Assembly (NCBI GenBank): GCA_945931735.1
Contig: CAMEPN010000090.1
Location: 1-6,984, forward strand
DNA length: 6,984 nt
Direction of reading: 5' to 3'
DNA from: an uncultured Clostridia bacterium
Lineage (GTDB): Bacteria; Bacillota; Clostridia; Oscillospirales; Ruminococcaceae
Below are positions 1-6,547 of the stretch, in pieces; the first letter of the stretch is position 1; each line of letters opens with the position of its first letter. The notes beneath the pieces were generated by a model. That model ran no database searches and had not been told where the DNA came from. It saw only the letters and a program-made list of their open reading frames with translations. The position numbers and the translations under genes are program-made.

Positions 1-34
1 GCGGCTTTGCCGCCAGTTCGCACAGTTGTGCGGA
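1..34. repeat. Two short GC-rich hairpins at the left edge
   Basis: GCGGC (1-5) pairs with GCCGC (9-13) around TTT, and CGCAC (19-23) pairs with GTGCG (28-32) around AGTT. Neither is followed by a T-run on either strand. They extend the hairpin-rich character of the downstream region. The first may be cut by the window edge. Confidence 0.45.
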
Positions 35-37
35 TAG

Positions 38-110
38 AAGTGTTTTTTGCCCCGGCAGAGCTGGGGCAAAAAACGGATTTAAATGCCCGCTTCGCGGGCA
101 AAATACACTT
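38..110. repeat. Nested, competing inverted repeats downstream of the operon
   Basis: GTTTTTTGCCCC (42-53) pairs perfectly with GGGGCAAAAAAC (63-74), a 12-bp stem with a 9-base loop. The same left arm, extended to 38-52, also pairs with 96-110 at 14 of 15 positions. That alternative would displace both the first stem and a smaller 7-bp hairpin, TGCCCGC (84-90) with GCGGGCA (94-100). On both strands the T-run lies 5' of the GC stem and the A-run 3', the opposite of an intrinsic terminator. The block may be a dispersed intergenic repeat or a structured 3' UTR. Confidence 0.65.
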
Positions 111-123
111 TTTCGACAAGCTG

Positions 124-155
124 AACGCACCCATCATCTGACGGGTGCGTTTTCT
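124..155 (+). terminator. Terminator-like hairpin oriented for plus-strand transcription
   Basis: The arms AACGCACCC (124-132) and GGGTGCGTT (143-151) are perfectly complementary around a 10-base loop. On the plus strand the stem runs into TTTTCTATT (150-158), a typical intrinsic terminator tail. On the minus strand the stem is followed by CAGCTTGTCG with no U-tract, so it fits poorly as the pur operon terminator. It may end a convergent gene lying left of the window, or act weakly in both directions. Confidence 0.55.
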
Positions 156-156
156 A

Positions 157-1335
157 TTAATGGTGGAACAGGCGGATCTTTGTGAACGCCATCGCGATGT
201 TGTATTTGTCGCAGGTTTCGATAACATTGTCGTCGCGGATAGAGCCGCCCGGCTGCGCGATGAATTCAACGCCGCTCTTATGCGCTCTTTCGATGTTGTC
301 GCCGAACGGGAAGAATGCGTCCGAGCCGAGCGAAACGCCCTTCATCGTGTCGAGCCATGCGCGCTTTTCCTCGCGGGTGAAAACCTCGGGCTTTACCTTG
401 AAGAACTTCTGCCACTCGCCCTCGGCAAGCACGTCCATGTAATCCTCTCCGATGTAAAGGTCGATTGTGTTGTCGCGGTCGGCGCGGCGGATATCGTCAA
501 CGAACTGAAGCCCCATTACCTTCGGCGACTGGCGCAGATACCAGTTGTCAGCCTTCTGACCCGCAAGGCGCGTGCAGTGTATTCTCGACTGCTGACCCGC
601 GCCGATACCGATAGCCTGTCCGCCGCAGGCATACGCTACGGAGTTGGACTGGGTGTATTTCAGCGTGATGAGCGCAATTGCGAGATCGTGCTTTGCGCTC
701 TCGGGGATATTTTTGTTCTTTGTGGGGCGGTCTGCGAACAGCTCGTCGTTGATCACAAGCTCGTTTCTCCCCTGCTCGAACGTTATTCCGAACACCTGCT
801 TGCGCTCAATGGGCGCGGGAACGTAGTTCGGGTCGATCTTGATGATGTTATATGTACCCTTGCGCTTGGATTTGAGTATCTCGAGCGCATCGTCGTCATA
901 GCCCGGGGCGATAACGCCGTCGGAAACCTCGCGCTGGATTATCCTTGCGGTGGAAGCGTCGCAGACATCGGACAGCGCGATAAAGTCGCCGTAGGAGGAC
1001 ATTCTGTCCGCGCCGCGCGCTCTCGCATATGCGCAGGCAAGCGGAGAAAGCTCGCCGAGGTCGTCGACCCAGTATATCTTCGCCAACGTTTCGGTAAGGG
1101 GCAGTCCGATAGCCGCGCCCGCGGGGGAAACGTGCTTAAAAGATGTCGCGGCGGGATAACCTGTCGCAGCCTTAAGCTCCTTTACGAGCTGCCAGCCGTT
1201 GAATGCGTCCATGAAGTTGATGTAGCCGGGTCTGCCGTTAAGCACCTCGATAGGCAGGTCGGCGCCGTTTTCCATAAAAATGCGCGAGGGCTTCTGATTG
1301 GGGTTGCAGCCGTACTTTAACTCTAACTCAGTCAT
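157..1335 (-). CDS. purH: Stand-alone AICAR formyltransferase (PurH C-terminal type, no cyclohydrolase domain)
   Basis: This enzyme transfers a formyl group from 10-formyl-THF to AICAR, giving FAICAR. The 392-residue protein starts MTELELKYGCNPNQ, aligning with the LRYGENPHQ segment that opens the formyltransferase half of bifunctional PurH (about 510-525 residues). The N-terminal cyclohydrolase domain is therefore absent, not truncated mid-domain. The catalytic pair Lys67-His68 sits in SFKHVSPAGAA (65-75). Further family motifs are YTQSNSVAYA (227-236), GQQSRIHCTRLAG (247-259), DAFFPFGDNIERAHKSG (339-355) and IAQPGGSIRD (359-368). The end FTKIRLFHH (384-392) matches the usual PurH C-terminus. 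An AAGGAG site lies at 1342-1347. It is the last gene of the operon; its TAA is at 157-159. The symbol purH is approximate, since only half of the classical gene is present. Confidence 0.94.
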   Translation of the reverse strand: MTELELKYGCNPNQKPSRIFMENGADLPIEVLNGRPGYINFMDAFNGWQLVKELKAATGYPAATSFKHVSPAGAAIGLPLTETLAKIYWVDDLGELSPLACAYARARGADRMSSYGDFIALSDVCDASTARIIQREVSDGVIAPGYDDDALEILKSKRKGTYNIIKIDPNYVPAPIERKQVFGITFEQGRNELVINDELFADRPTKNKNIPESAKHDLAIALITLKYTQSNSVAYACGGQAIGIGAGQQSRIHCTRLAGQKADNWYLRQSPKVMGLQFVDDIRRADRDNTIDLYIGEDYMDVLAEGEWQKFFKVKPEVFTREEKRAWLDTMKGVSLGSDAFFPFGDNIERAHKSGVEFIAQPGGSIRDDNVIETCDKYNIAMAFTKIRLFHH

Positions 1336-1356
1336 AAATAGCTCCTTTTCTCCTTT

Positions 1357-2094
1357 TCACTTATTTTTGTTTACTATGCGGGACTCGTACTTTCCTGTTT
1401 CGATGTCGATATATCTTACGAAAAGCGATACCTTGTTATCGGCGTTGAGGTTAGTCCACAGATAGTCGGTAAATGCGTCGATATCCATATCGGGAATGAG
1501 CACATTCTTCGGCTCACCCTCAAAGCTCGGCAGTCTGCGCACGCCCTCTGCGGTGGTTATCTCGTCGCCCGCATAGGTGTGGATAAAGCTGCCCTTTCCG
1601 CTGAGCGGGTCGCTGTATGCATAGGTGTATCTCCGGCAGGAGGAACCGTCGCCGTCCGCGCTCTTGAGTATAGACATCGCGTAGTTCATGCCGCCGTTTT
1701 CCGTGTGGATTATTCCCGAGATACGGGGCGTGAAGTTGGGCTTGTCGTCCTCAAACTCGCGCGTGCGGAGCGACTGCTCAAACGTCATCTGCTTGTCCAT
1801 CAGCTCGTAAATAGTGTCAGTCTGGTCGCCGTTGGTGACGATAGTCTTGTTCCCGAGAACGCGAACGGGAGCGTAGATGATGAGGTGCGGGTCGACCATC
1901 TTCGACGGGTCGAACGCCTGTGTGCGTATCCCCTCGCCGTCCTCAACGAAAACGCGGTTGCGGCTGTTCTCGCTTCTGCCCATGATGAAATAGGCGGTTA
2001 CAGCTTTCTTGCCGTCGGCGGATCTTCCGATGATGATACCTCTTCCGTGGTAGGCAAGAGAGTTCAGTTCCTTGTCAAGTGCGATGTAGTCCAT
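1357..2094 (-). CDS. purO: IMP cyclohydrolase, archaeal PurO-type
   Basis: The proposed reaction is the last one of the pathway, ring closure of FAICAR to IMP with loss of water. The 245-residue protein resembles the PurO family (IMP cyclohydrolase-like, Ntn-hydrolase-type fold) and not the MGS-like cyclohydrolase domain of bacterial PurH. Supporting segments are YHGRGIIIGRSADGK (15-29), AYFIMGRSENSRNRVF (34-49), the TNGDQTD motif (87-93) and KPNFTPRISGII (118-129), which parallel conserved archaeal PurO stretches. It is somewhat longer than the roughly 200-residue archaeal proteins. The ATG has a strong AGGAGG at 2100-2105, five bases upstream. It lies 21 bases before a formyltransferase gene that lacks its own cyclohydrolase domain, which strongly supports the assignment. 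Family recognition is from memory of motifs, not from a search. Confidence 0.88.
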   Translation of the reverse strand: MDYIALDKELNSLAYHGRGIIIGRSADGKKAVTAYFIMGRSENSRNRVFVEDGEGIRTQAFDPSKMVDPHLIIYAPVRVLGNKTIVTNGDQTDTIYELMDKQMTFEQSLRTREFEDDKPNFTPRISGIIHTENGGMNYAMSILKSADGDGSSCRRYTYAYSDPLSGKGSFIHTYAGDEITTAEGVRRLPSFEGEPKNVLIPDMDIDAFTDYLWTNLNADNKVSLFVRYIDIETGKYESRIVNKNK

Positions 2095-2107
2095 TTTTTC
2101 CTCCTGT

Positions 2108-2818
2108 TTATACTGTTCCGAAATAACCCCTTGTGATATTCGGTATTGTTATCTTTCCGTCACTGCTGTATTTATCGAACAGCTCCGACAATGCGTTTTC
2201 AAACTCGCCGTAATTCTTATCGGTAACACGCGGCGCGTGGCTTCTCGACATTCTGTTCGCGATAAAATGCTCCCTGTCCATAACAAGGTCGTTACGAAAA
2301 ACAAATACGGAATGTTTCGTGAAAAATCCGCCTGTGTCCTCGTGAACTTCGCGGCGCGGCTCATATTTCACATAATAACGGCGGCAGAGCGCGTCGATGT
2401 CATTTATTATGTAAGCCCTGTCCTCGCTGTTCCAAAGCAGCAGCACCTTTCCCCCGGGTACAAGTATCCGGCGGCATTCCGCTCGGAATTTCTCCCTGTC
2501 GAACCAGTGGAACGCCTGCGCCGCCGTGACCAGCGAGACCGAATTATCGGGCAGACCGGTATCCTCCGCGGGCGCGCAGACCACCTCAGCGCCGCAGCCG
2601 AGCAGCCTTTCCCGCATATCCGCGTTAGGCTCGACGGCGTACACTTTGTAGCCCGCCGAAAGGAGCTGCCGCGTGAATATGCCTGTCCCCGCGCCGATGT
2701 CCGCGACCTTTTCCCAGAGGGGAATTTCGCTTCGTATGAGGTCAATTGCCCCCTGCGCATAGGACGGGCGCGACATTTCGTAAAGCGCCGCCTTGCCCGT
2801 GAATTTTTCCTCGTTCAT
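2108..2818 (-). CDS. Class I SAM-dependent methyltransferase, substrate unknown
   Basis: This 236-residue protein has the Rossmann-type methyltransferase motifs in order. Motif I is VADIGAGTGIFTRQLL (38-53). The acidic residue that binds the SAM ribose is Glu63 in AVEPN. An acidic adenine-side motif is at 83-86 (PAED), followed by motif II with AAQAFHWFD (99-107) and motif III ILVPGGKVLLLW (118-129). The AQAFHWF stretch and the start MNEEKFTGKAALYEMSRPSY resemble Methyltransf_11-type small-molecule methyltransferases related to the UbiE/Tam-like groups. The substrate cannot be read from the sequence. It starts 10 bases after the unknown protein, with AGGTGG at 2822-2827 unusually close to the ATG, and ends 13 bases before the cyclohydrolase gene. 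No purine pathway step needs a methyltransferase, so this may be a passenger gene. Confidence 0.88.
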   Translation of the reverse strand: MNEEKFTGKAALYEMSRPSYAQGAIDLIRSEIPLWEKVADIGAGTGIFTRQLLSAGYKVYAVEPNADMRERLLGCGAEVVCAPAEDTGLPDNSVSLVTAAQAFHWFDREKFRAECRRILVPGGKVLLLWNSEDRAYIINDIDALCRRYYVKYEPRREVHEDTGGFFTKHSVFVFRNDLVMDREHFIANRMSRSHAPRVTDKNYGEFENALSELFDKYSSDGKITIPNITRGYFGTV

Positions 2819-2828
2819 ACGCCACCTA

Positions 2829-3329
2829 TCAAGCCTTGTTGAGATAATTCCACTTTTTTGACTTTATCTTTTCGTTCCACGGCGACACCTCGCGGTATTC
2901 CCCGACGTAAACGGGATCGTCCCCGCATACCGTCCATTCCACAAATTCATCGGGAACAGGTCTGAACATCAGCTTTACGCCGAATGCGGGCGGAGCGTCC
3001 TCGTCGGTGAGCAGCTCGTGCGGCACTGCGGTGAGCTGAACGGGAACAAGCAGCGACAGCGCGTTTTCCTCCGTTACCTCGGTCAGCCCGCCGACGTCAA
3101 GCTCGTCCTCATGCTCCTCAAGGAAATCGGAAAGATACGCCGCCGACGCAGCCGCAAGCGTATGTAATATCCCGTCGGGAAGCTGCTCGAAATATTCAGC
3201 GCAGCGCGTAAGATACCCCTCGCCCGTTTTCTTCCCGAAAAGGCTGATATCACACCCAAACCTGTCGGAGTGCAGAATTCCCTCTACGGCGTTGTAGAAG
3301 CCGCTTTCCGTTATCTCCGTCAAGCTCAT
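2829..3329 (-). CDS. Uncharacterised acidic protein, 166 residues, within the purine operon
   Basis: I do not recognise this protein. Its ATG overlaps the purN TGA by four bases (ATGA), only a weak GGTGA precedes it, and translation is probably coupled to purN. The sequence is rich in Asp and Glu over its first 140 residues and ends in a short Lys-rich tail (KIKSKKW). No signal peptide or membrane span is visible. Residues 43-73 look helical and alanine-rich, followed by the very acidic EEHEDELDVG. The second half, with segments such as FGVKLMFRPVPDEFVEW and YVGEYREVSPW, has the alternating pattern of a small beta-rich fold. Its two cysteines at 26 and 43 and one at 135 form no obvious metal motif. 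The intact frame, coupled start and position suggest a real expressed gene, possibly an operon passenger. No function is assigned. Confidence 0.75.
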   Translation of the reverse strand: MSLTEITESGFYNAVEGILHSDRFGCDISLFGKKTGEGYLTRCAEYFEQLPDGILHTLAAASAAYLSDFLEEHEDELDVGGLTEVTEENALSLLVPVQLTAVPHELLTDEDAPPAFGVKLMFRPVPDEFVEWTVCGDDPVYVGEYREVSPWNEKIKSKKWNYLNKA

Positions 3330-3949
3330 TTAATCACCGTAACTCCGTTTTCGACGGTTATCCTGTCCTCGCAGAACAACGACACCGCCTTAGGCAGTAT
3401 CTTCCACTCTGCCTGCTCCATAATGCGCTTCTGAAGCGTTTCGGGGGTATCGCCCTGCTCCACCTCGACCGCTTTTTGCAGGATTATCGGGCCTGCGTCG
3501 CACTCGGCGGTGACAAAATGCACCGTTGCGCCAGACACCTTTACGCCCTTTGCGAGAGCCGCCTCATGGACGTGCAGCCCGTAGAAGCCCTTGCCGCAGA
3601 AGGACGGGATAAGCGCGGGGTGAACGTTTATCATTTTGTTCGGGAAAGCATTGCAGACCTGCTCGTCGAGAATGGTCATAAACCCCGCATACACAACGAG
3701 GTCAGCCTTTTCCTCCGTCAGCGCTTCGCACATTGCCTTGCTGTACGCCGAAACATCGGGATAATCCTTACGGACGAGCACGCGCGTTTTTATGCCGTTG
3801 TTCTCCGCGCGGGTGAGCGCGTAGGCGTCCGCCTTCGAGGAAATGACGCAGGTTATTTTTCCGCCCTTTATCTCGCCGCGCTTTTCCGCGTCGATAAGCG
3901 CCTGTAAATTCGTGCCTCCGCCGGACACAAGCACGCAGATATTCTTCAT
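3326..3949 (-). CDS. purN: Phosphoribosylglycinamide formyltransferase (GAR transformylase, folate-dependent)
   Basis: PurN transfers a formyl group from 10-formyltetrahydrofolate to GAR, giving FGAR. With the start at 3949 the protein has 207 residues, a normal size. It opens with ICVLVSGGGTNLQAL (residues 4-18), the phosphate-binding loop of the formyltransferase fold. The active site is clear: INVHPALIPSF at 107-117 supplies the catalytic Asn108 and His110, and SGATVHFVTAECDAGPII at 139-156 supplies the catalytic Asp151. The start is chosen by family alignment and by the GGAGGG site just upstream; the possible start at 4009 is unlikely. The stop overlaps the start of the next gene in an ATGA configuration. 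Using the same cofactor as the operon's last gene, it makes this cluster a double consumer of 10-formyl-THF. Confidence 0.96.
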   Translation of the reverse strand: MKNICVLVSGGGTNLQALIDAEKRGEIKGGKITCVISSKADAYALTRAENNGIKTRVLVRKDYPDVSAYSKAMCEALTEEKADLVVYAGFMTILDEQVCNAFPNKMINVHPALIPSFCGKGFYGLHVHEAALAKGVKVSGATVHFVTAECDAGPIILQKAVEVEQGDTPETLQKRIMEQAEWKILPKAVSLFCEDRITVENGVTVIK

Positions 3950-3953
3950 ACTA

Positions 3954-3959
3954 CCCTCC
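3954..3959 (-). promoter_or_regulatory. Ribosome binding site that fixes the purN start
   Basis: On the minus strand this reads GGAGGG, four bases before the ATG at 3949. The open frame continues upstream to another ATG at 4009, but that codon has no Shine-Dalgarno sequence and would add 20 residues unlike the family. The site therefore supports the shorter purN. Confidence 0.85.
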
Positions 3960-3975
3960 GCAGTAAACTGCAAAG

Positions 3976-4003
3976 CCGGCAGCGGACAATGTTCCGCTGT
4001 CGG
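3976..4003 (-). other. Intercistronic hairpin between purM and purN
   Basis: The arms at 3976-3986 and 3993-4003 are complementary at 10 of 11 positions. The exception is 3979/4000, a G-T wobble on the plus strand and a C-A mismatch in the operon RNA. The loop is 6 bases. In the minus-strand message the 3' arm is followed by only TTT and then the purN leader, so the U-tract is too weak for a confident terminator. It could be an mRNA processing or stability element, a weak attenuator, or a neutral relic. This is the longest gap inside the operon. Confidence 0.5.
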
Positions 4004-4019
4004 TCGCATAATGGTTGAT

Positions 4020-5054
4020 TTATTCTATAATTACGCCCTCGTCGCTCGCAACGGTTTCGCCGATAATGTACGCTGTTTCGCCGTTTTCGCGGAGAATTTC
4101 AACAGCCTTTTCGGCGTCGGCCTTGTCGACAACTATCGCCATGCCGATGCCCATGTTGAACGTGTTGTACATATCGTGCTCGGGGATATTGCCCTCGCGC
4201 TGAATGAGCTTGAATATAGCGGAAACTTCGTAGGAGCTCTTGTTTATCTTCGCGGCAATGCCGTCGGGCAGCGCGCGCGGGATATTCTCATAGAAGCCGC
4301 CGCCCGTGATGTGGCTCACGGACTTTACGTCAACCTTGGAGATAAGGTCAAGGACGGGCTTAACATAGATCTTTGTCGGGGTCAGGAGCGCCTCGCCGAG
4401 CGACTTTCCAAGCTCGGGATAGAAGCTCTTGAGGTTCTGCTCGTTGATGTTGAACACCTTTCTTACCAGCGAGAAGCCGTTGGAGTGAACGCCGCTCGAC
4501 GCAAGACCGATTATCGCGTCGCCCGCCTTTATCTTGCTGCTGTCAAGTATCTTATCCTTGTCGACAACACCGGTGGAATAACCCGCAACGTCGTATTCGT
4601 CAACGGGATAGAAGCCGGGCATTTCCGCAGTTTCGCCTCCGACGAGCGCACAGCCCGCCTGAACGCAGCCCTCCGCAACGCCGCTGACAATATCCGCGAC
4701 CAGCTCGGGAACATTCTTTCCGAGTGCTATATAATCGAGGAAAATAAGGGGCTTTGCGCCGCAGCAGATGATATCGTTGACGCACATTGCGACCGCGTCG
4801 ATACCTATGGTATTGTGCTTGTTCATCATGAACGCAAGCTTGAGCTTGGTGCCGACGCCGTCGGTGCCGCTGACGAGAACAGGATTCTTAATCCCGCTGA
4901 GGTCAAGCTCAAACAGACCGCCGAAGCCGCCGATGCCCGAGATGCAGCCCGGAATGACTGTTCTCTCGATATGCTTCTTCATCAGACGAACGCCCTCGTA
5001 GCCCGCCGTAACGTCTACGCCCGCCGCCTTGTAGCTTTCGCTGTAACTTTTCAT
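4020..5054 (-). CDS. purM: Phosphoribosylformylglycinamidine cyclo-ligase (AIR synthetase)
   Basis: AIR synthetase closes the imidazole ring: FGAM plus ATP gives AIR. The protein is 344 residues, the standard length, and is full length at both ends. Family motifs appear in order: SGTDGVGTK (62-70), [11 protein letters not shown] (86-96), [11 protein letters not shown] (139-149), [15 protein letters not shown] (186-200), [13 protein letters not shown] (248-260) and FNMGIGM (299-305). These cover the ATP-binding and substrate-binding regions of the PurM/PurL superfamily. The ATG at 5054 has an AAGGA Shine-Dalgarno at 5064-5068, nine bases upstream. The gene follows purF after 23 bases and precedes purN after a 70-base gap that contains a hairpin. 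Nothing suggests damage or fusion. Confidence 0.97.
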   Translation of the reverse strand: MKSYSESYKAAGVDVTAGYEGVRLMKKHIERTVIPGCISGIGGFGGLFELDLSGIKNPVLVSGTDGVGTKLKLAFMMNKHNTIGIDAVAMCVNDIICCGAKPLIFLDYIALGKNVPELVADIVSGVAEGCVQAGCALVGGETAEMPGFYPVDEYDVAGYSTGVVDKDKILDSSKIKAGDAIIGLASSGVHSNGFSLVRKVFNINEQNLKSFYPELGKSLGEALLTPTKIYVKPVLDLISKVDVKSVSHITGGGFYENIPRALPDGIAAKINKSSYEVSAIFKLIQREGNIPEHDMYNTFNMGIGMAIVVDKADAEKAVEILRENGETAYIIGETVASDEGVIIE

Positions 5055-5077
5055 GTTGTACCGTCCTTAATAATATG

Positions 5078-6502
5078 TTATTCTTCTATCTTGCTCTCAA
5101 ATTTATCCTTGGGTATTTCCTTAGGCACCTCGACGGGATATTTCCCCGTAAAGCAGCCCGTGCAGAAGCCGCAGTTCGCGTTTTCCGCAAGCTTTACAAC
5201 GCTGTCCGTGCTGAGGAAGCCGAGCGAGTCTACGCCGATTATCTTAGCTATCTCCTCAACGGAATGCTTGTTTGCAATGAGGTTTTCCTTGCTGTCGATA
5301 TCGGTGCCGAAGTAGCACTCGCTGATAAACGGCGGCGAGGATATCCTCATATGTATCTCCTTTGCGCCCGCGTTGCGCAGCAGCTTAACGACCTTTGCGG
5401 AGGTCGTTCCTCTTACGATACTGTCGTCGACAAGGACAACGCGCTTTCCGCGCACCGTTTCGCTTATCGCATTCAGCTTTATGCGGACGGAATTTTCGCG
5501 CATTCCCTGCGTGGGCTGTATGAACGTGCGCCCGATGTACCTGTTCTTGATGAACCCGACTCCGTATGGGATACCCGACTCCTGCGAAAAGCCGAGCGCG
5601 GCGTCAAGTCCGCTGTCGGGGCAGCCGATAACAACATCAGCCTGACAAGGGTGCTCCAGCGCGAGGTAATGCCCTGCGCGAAGCCTTGCGCGGTGGACGC
5701 TAGCGCCCTCGATAACGCTGTCGGGACGCGCAAAGTAAATGAACTCGAAAACGCACATCGAGCTTTTCCCGCCGCAGTGGGTCTTTATGCTCTGAACGCC
5801 GTTTTCGTCGATAACGACGATCTCGCCCGGCTCGATATCACGGATAAATTCCGCACCGATGCTGTCGAGCGCGCAGGTTTCGCTTGCCGCAACGTATCCG
5901 CCGTCGTCCGGAAGCCTGCCTAAGCAGAGCGGTCTGAACCCGTGCGGGTCGCGCGCGCAGATGAGCTTTTTCGGGGACATTATACAAAGGCTGTACGCGC
6001 CCTTTATGCGGTACATCGCCTTTTCCACCGCCTCCTGTATGGAGCCGCTGACGAGGCGCTCCTGCGTGATGGCGTAGGAAATGACCTCGGTATCGCTCGT
6101 GCTGTGGAATATTGCTCCCTTAAGCTCATATTCGCGGCGCAGCGCAAGCGCGTTGATGAGGTTTCCGTTGTGCGCAATGGCGAGCGCGCCCTTTACATGG
6201 CGCACCGTCATGGGCTGGCAGTTTGCGGTGTTGACGTTTCCCGTGGTGGAATAACGCACATGACCTACCGCTATCCTGCCCTCGGGGAACTCATCGAGAA
6301 CTCTCTGCGTGAAAACTTCGTTAACTAATCCCAATCCCTTGTGGGTCTTGAAAACTCCGCGGTCGTTCACGACGATGCCGCAGCTCTCCTGACCCCTGTG
6401 CTGTAACGCGTAAAGCGCGTAATACGCCGAGGTAGCAACGTTTGTGGGCTTGTTTGTATATATGCCGAAAACGCCGCATTCCTCATGGATACTGTTGAAC
6501 AT
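5078..6502 (-). CDS. purF: Amidophosphoribosyltransferase (glutamine PRPP amidotransferase)
   Basis: This enzyme catalyses the committed first step, PRPP plus glutamine to 5-phosphoribosylamine. The protein has 474 residues, a normal length. The N-terminal Ntn-type glutaminase domain begins MFNSIHEEC, so removal of an 8-residue propeptide would expose catalytic Cys9. Glutaminase motifs follow: LQHRGQES (33-40), GHVRYSTTG (80-88), HNGNL (111-115) and STSDTEV (134-140). The C-terminal phosphoribosyltransferase domain carries the PRPP loop VVLVDDSIVRGTTS (355-368). Cys250, Cys396, Cys447 and Cys450 sit where the B. subtilis-type enzyme binds a 4Fe-4S cluster, and Cys444 is an extra cysteine. The ATG is preceded by AAAGGGG (6508-6514). 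The family is feedback-inhibited by purine nucleotides, but nothing in this sequence tests that. Confidence 0.97.
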   Translation of the reverse strand: MFNSIHEECGVFGIYTNKPTNVATSAYYALYALQHRGQESCGIVVNDRGVFKTHKGLGLVNEVFTQRVLDEFPEGRIAVGHVRYSTTGNVNTANCQPMTVRHVKGALAIAHNGNLINALALRREYELKGAIFHSTSDTEVISYAITQERLVSGSIQEAVEKAMYRIKGAYSLCIMSPKKLICARDPHGFRPLCLGRLPDDGGYVAASETCALDSIGAEFIRDIEPGEIVVIDENGVQSIKTHCGGKSSMCVFEFIYFARPDSVIEGASVHRARLRAGHYLALEHPCQADVVIGCPDSGLDAALGFSQESGIPYGVGFIKNRYIGRTFIQPTQGMRENSVRIKLNAISETVRGKRVVLVDDSIVRGTTSAKVVKLLRNAGAKEIHMRISSPPFISECYFGTDIDSKENLIANKHSVEEIAKIIGVDSLGFLSTDSVVKLAENANCGFCTGCFTGKYPVEVPKEIPKDKFESKIEE

Positions 6503-6547
6503 CTATACCCCTTTCGCCACGGCTGCCCGTGACCGGAACACATAATA

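Noticed and set aside
1..156. A CRISPR array, tRNA or insertion sequence end in the gene-free left edge
   Set aside because: There are no regularly spaced direct repeats, no cloverleaf-like set of arms with a T-loop, and no transposase fragment. Only inverted repeats are visible.
145..1320. A 391-residue plus-strand open frame opposite the AICAR formyltransferase gene
   Set aside because: It is almost coextensive with a well-supported minus-strand gene, shows no known motif, and is explained as a codon-bias shadow.
1579..2136. A plus-strand open frame opposite the cyclohydrolase gene
   Set aside because: Antisense shadow with no family resemblance. The minus-strand gene has a strong AGGAGG site and conserved motifs.
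3950..4009. Upstream in-frame ATG that would extend purN by 20 residues
   Set aside because: There is no Shine-Dalgarno before 4009, the extension does not resemble PurN, and a good site precedes the ATG at 3949.
5072..5100. Possible internal promoter before purM (TTGAGA, 17 bases, CATATT on the minus strand)
   Set aside because: The -10 box matches poorly, and the implied start site would fall on the purM ribosome binding site. AT-rich sequence at a gene junction explains the resemblance.
3843..5315. A 490-residue open frame on the plus strand opposite purM
   Set aside because: It lies antisense to a fully motif-supported purM, has no recognisable domains and no good ribosome binding site. 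Long open antisense frames are expected from GC-biased third codon positions.
5075..5923. A plus-strand 282-residue open frame opposite purF
   Set aside because: The purF catalytic Cys, PRPP loop and Fe-S cysteines are all on the minus strand. The plus-strand frame has no motif.
6518..6531. A 5-bp hairpin (CACGG with CCGTG) in the purC-purF gap
   Set aside because: It is short, has no T-run on the minus strand, and is common by chance in sequence of this composition.
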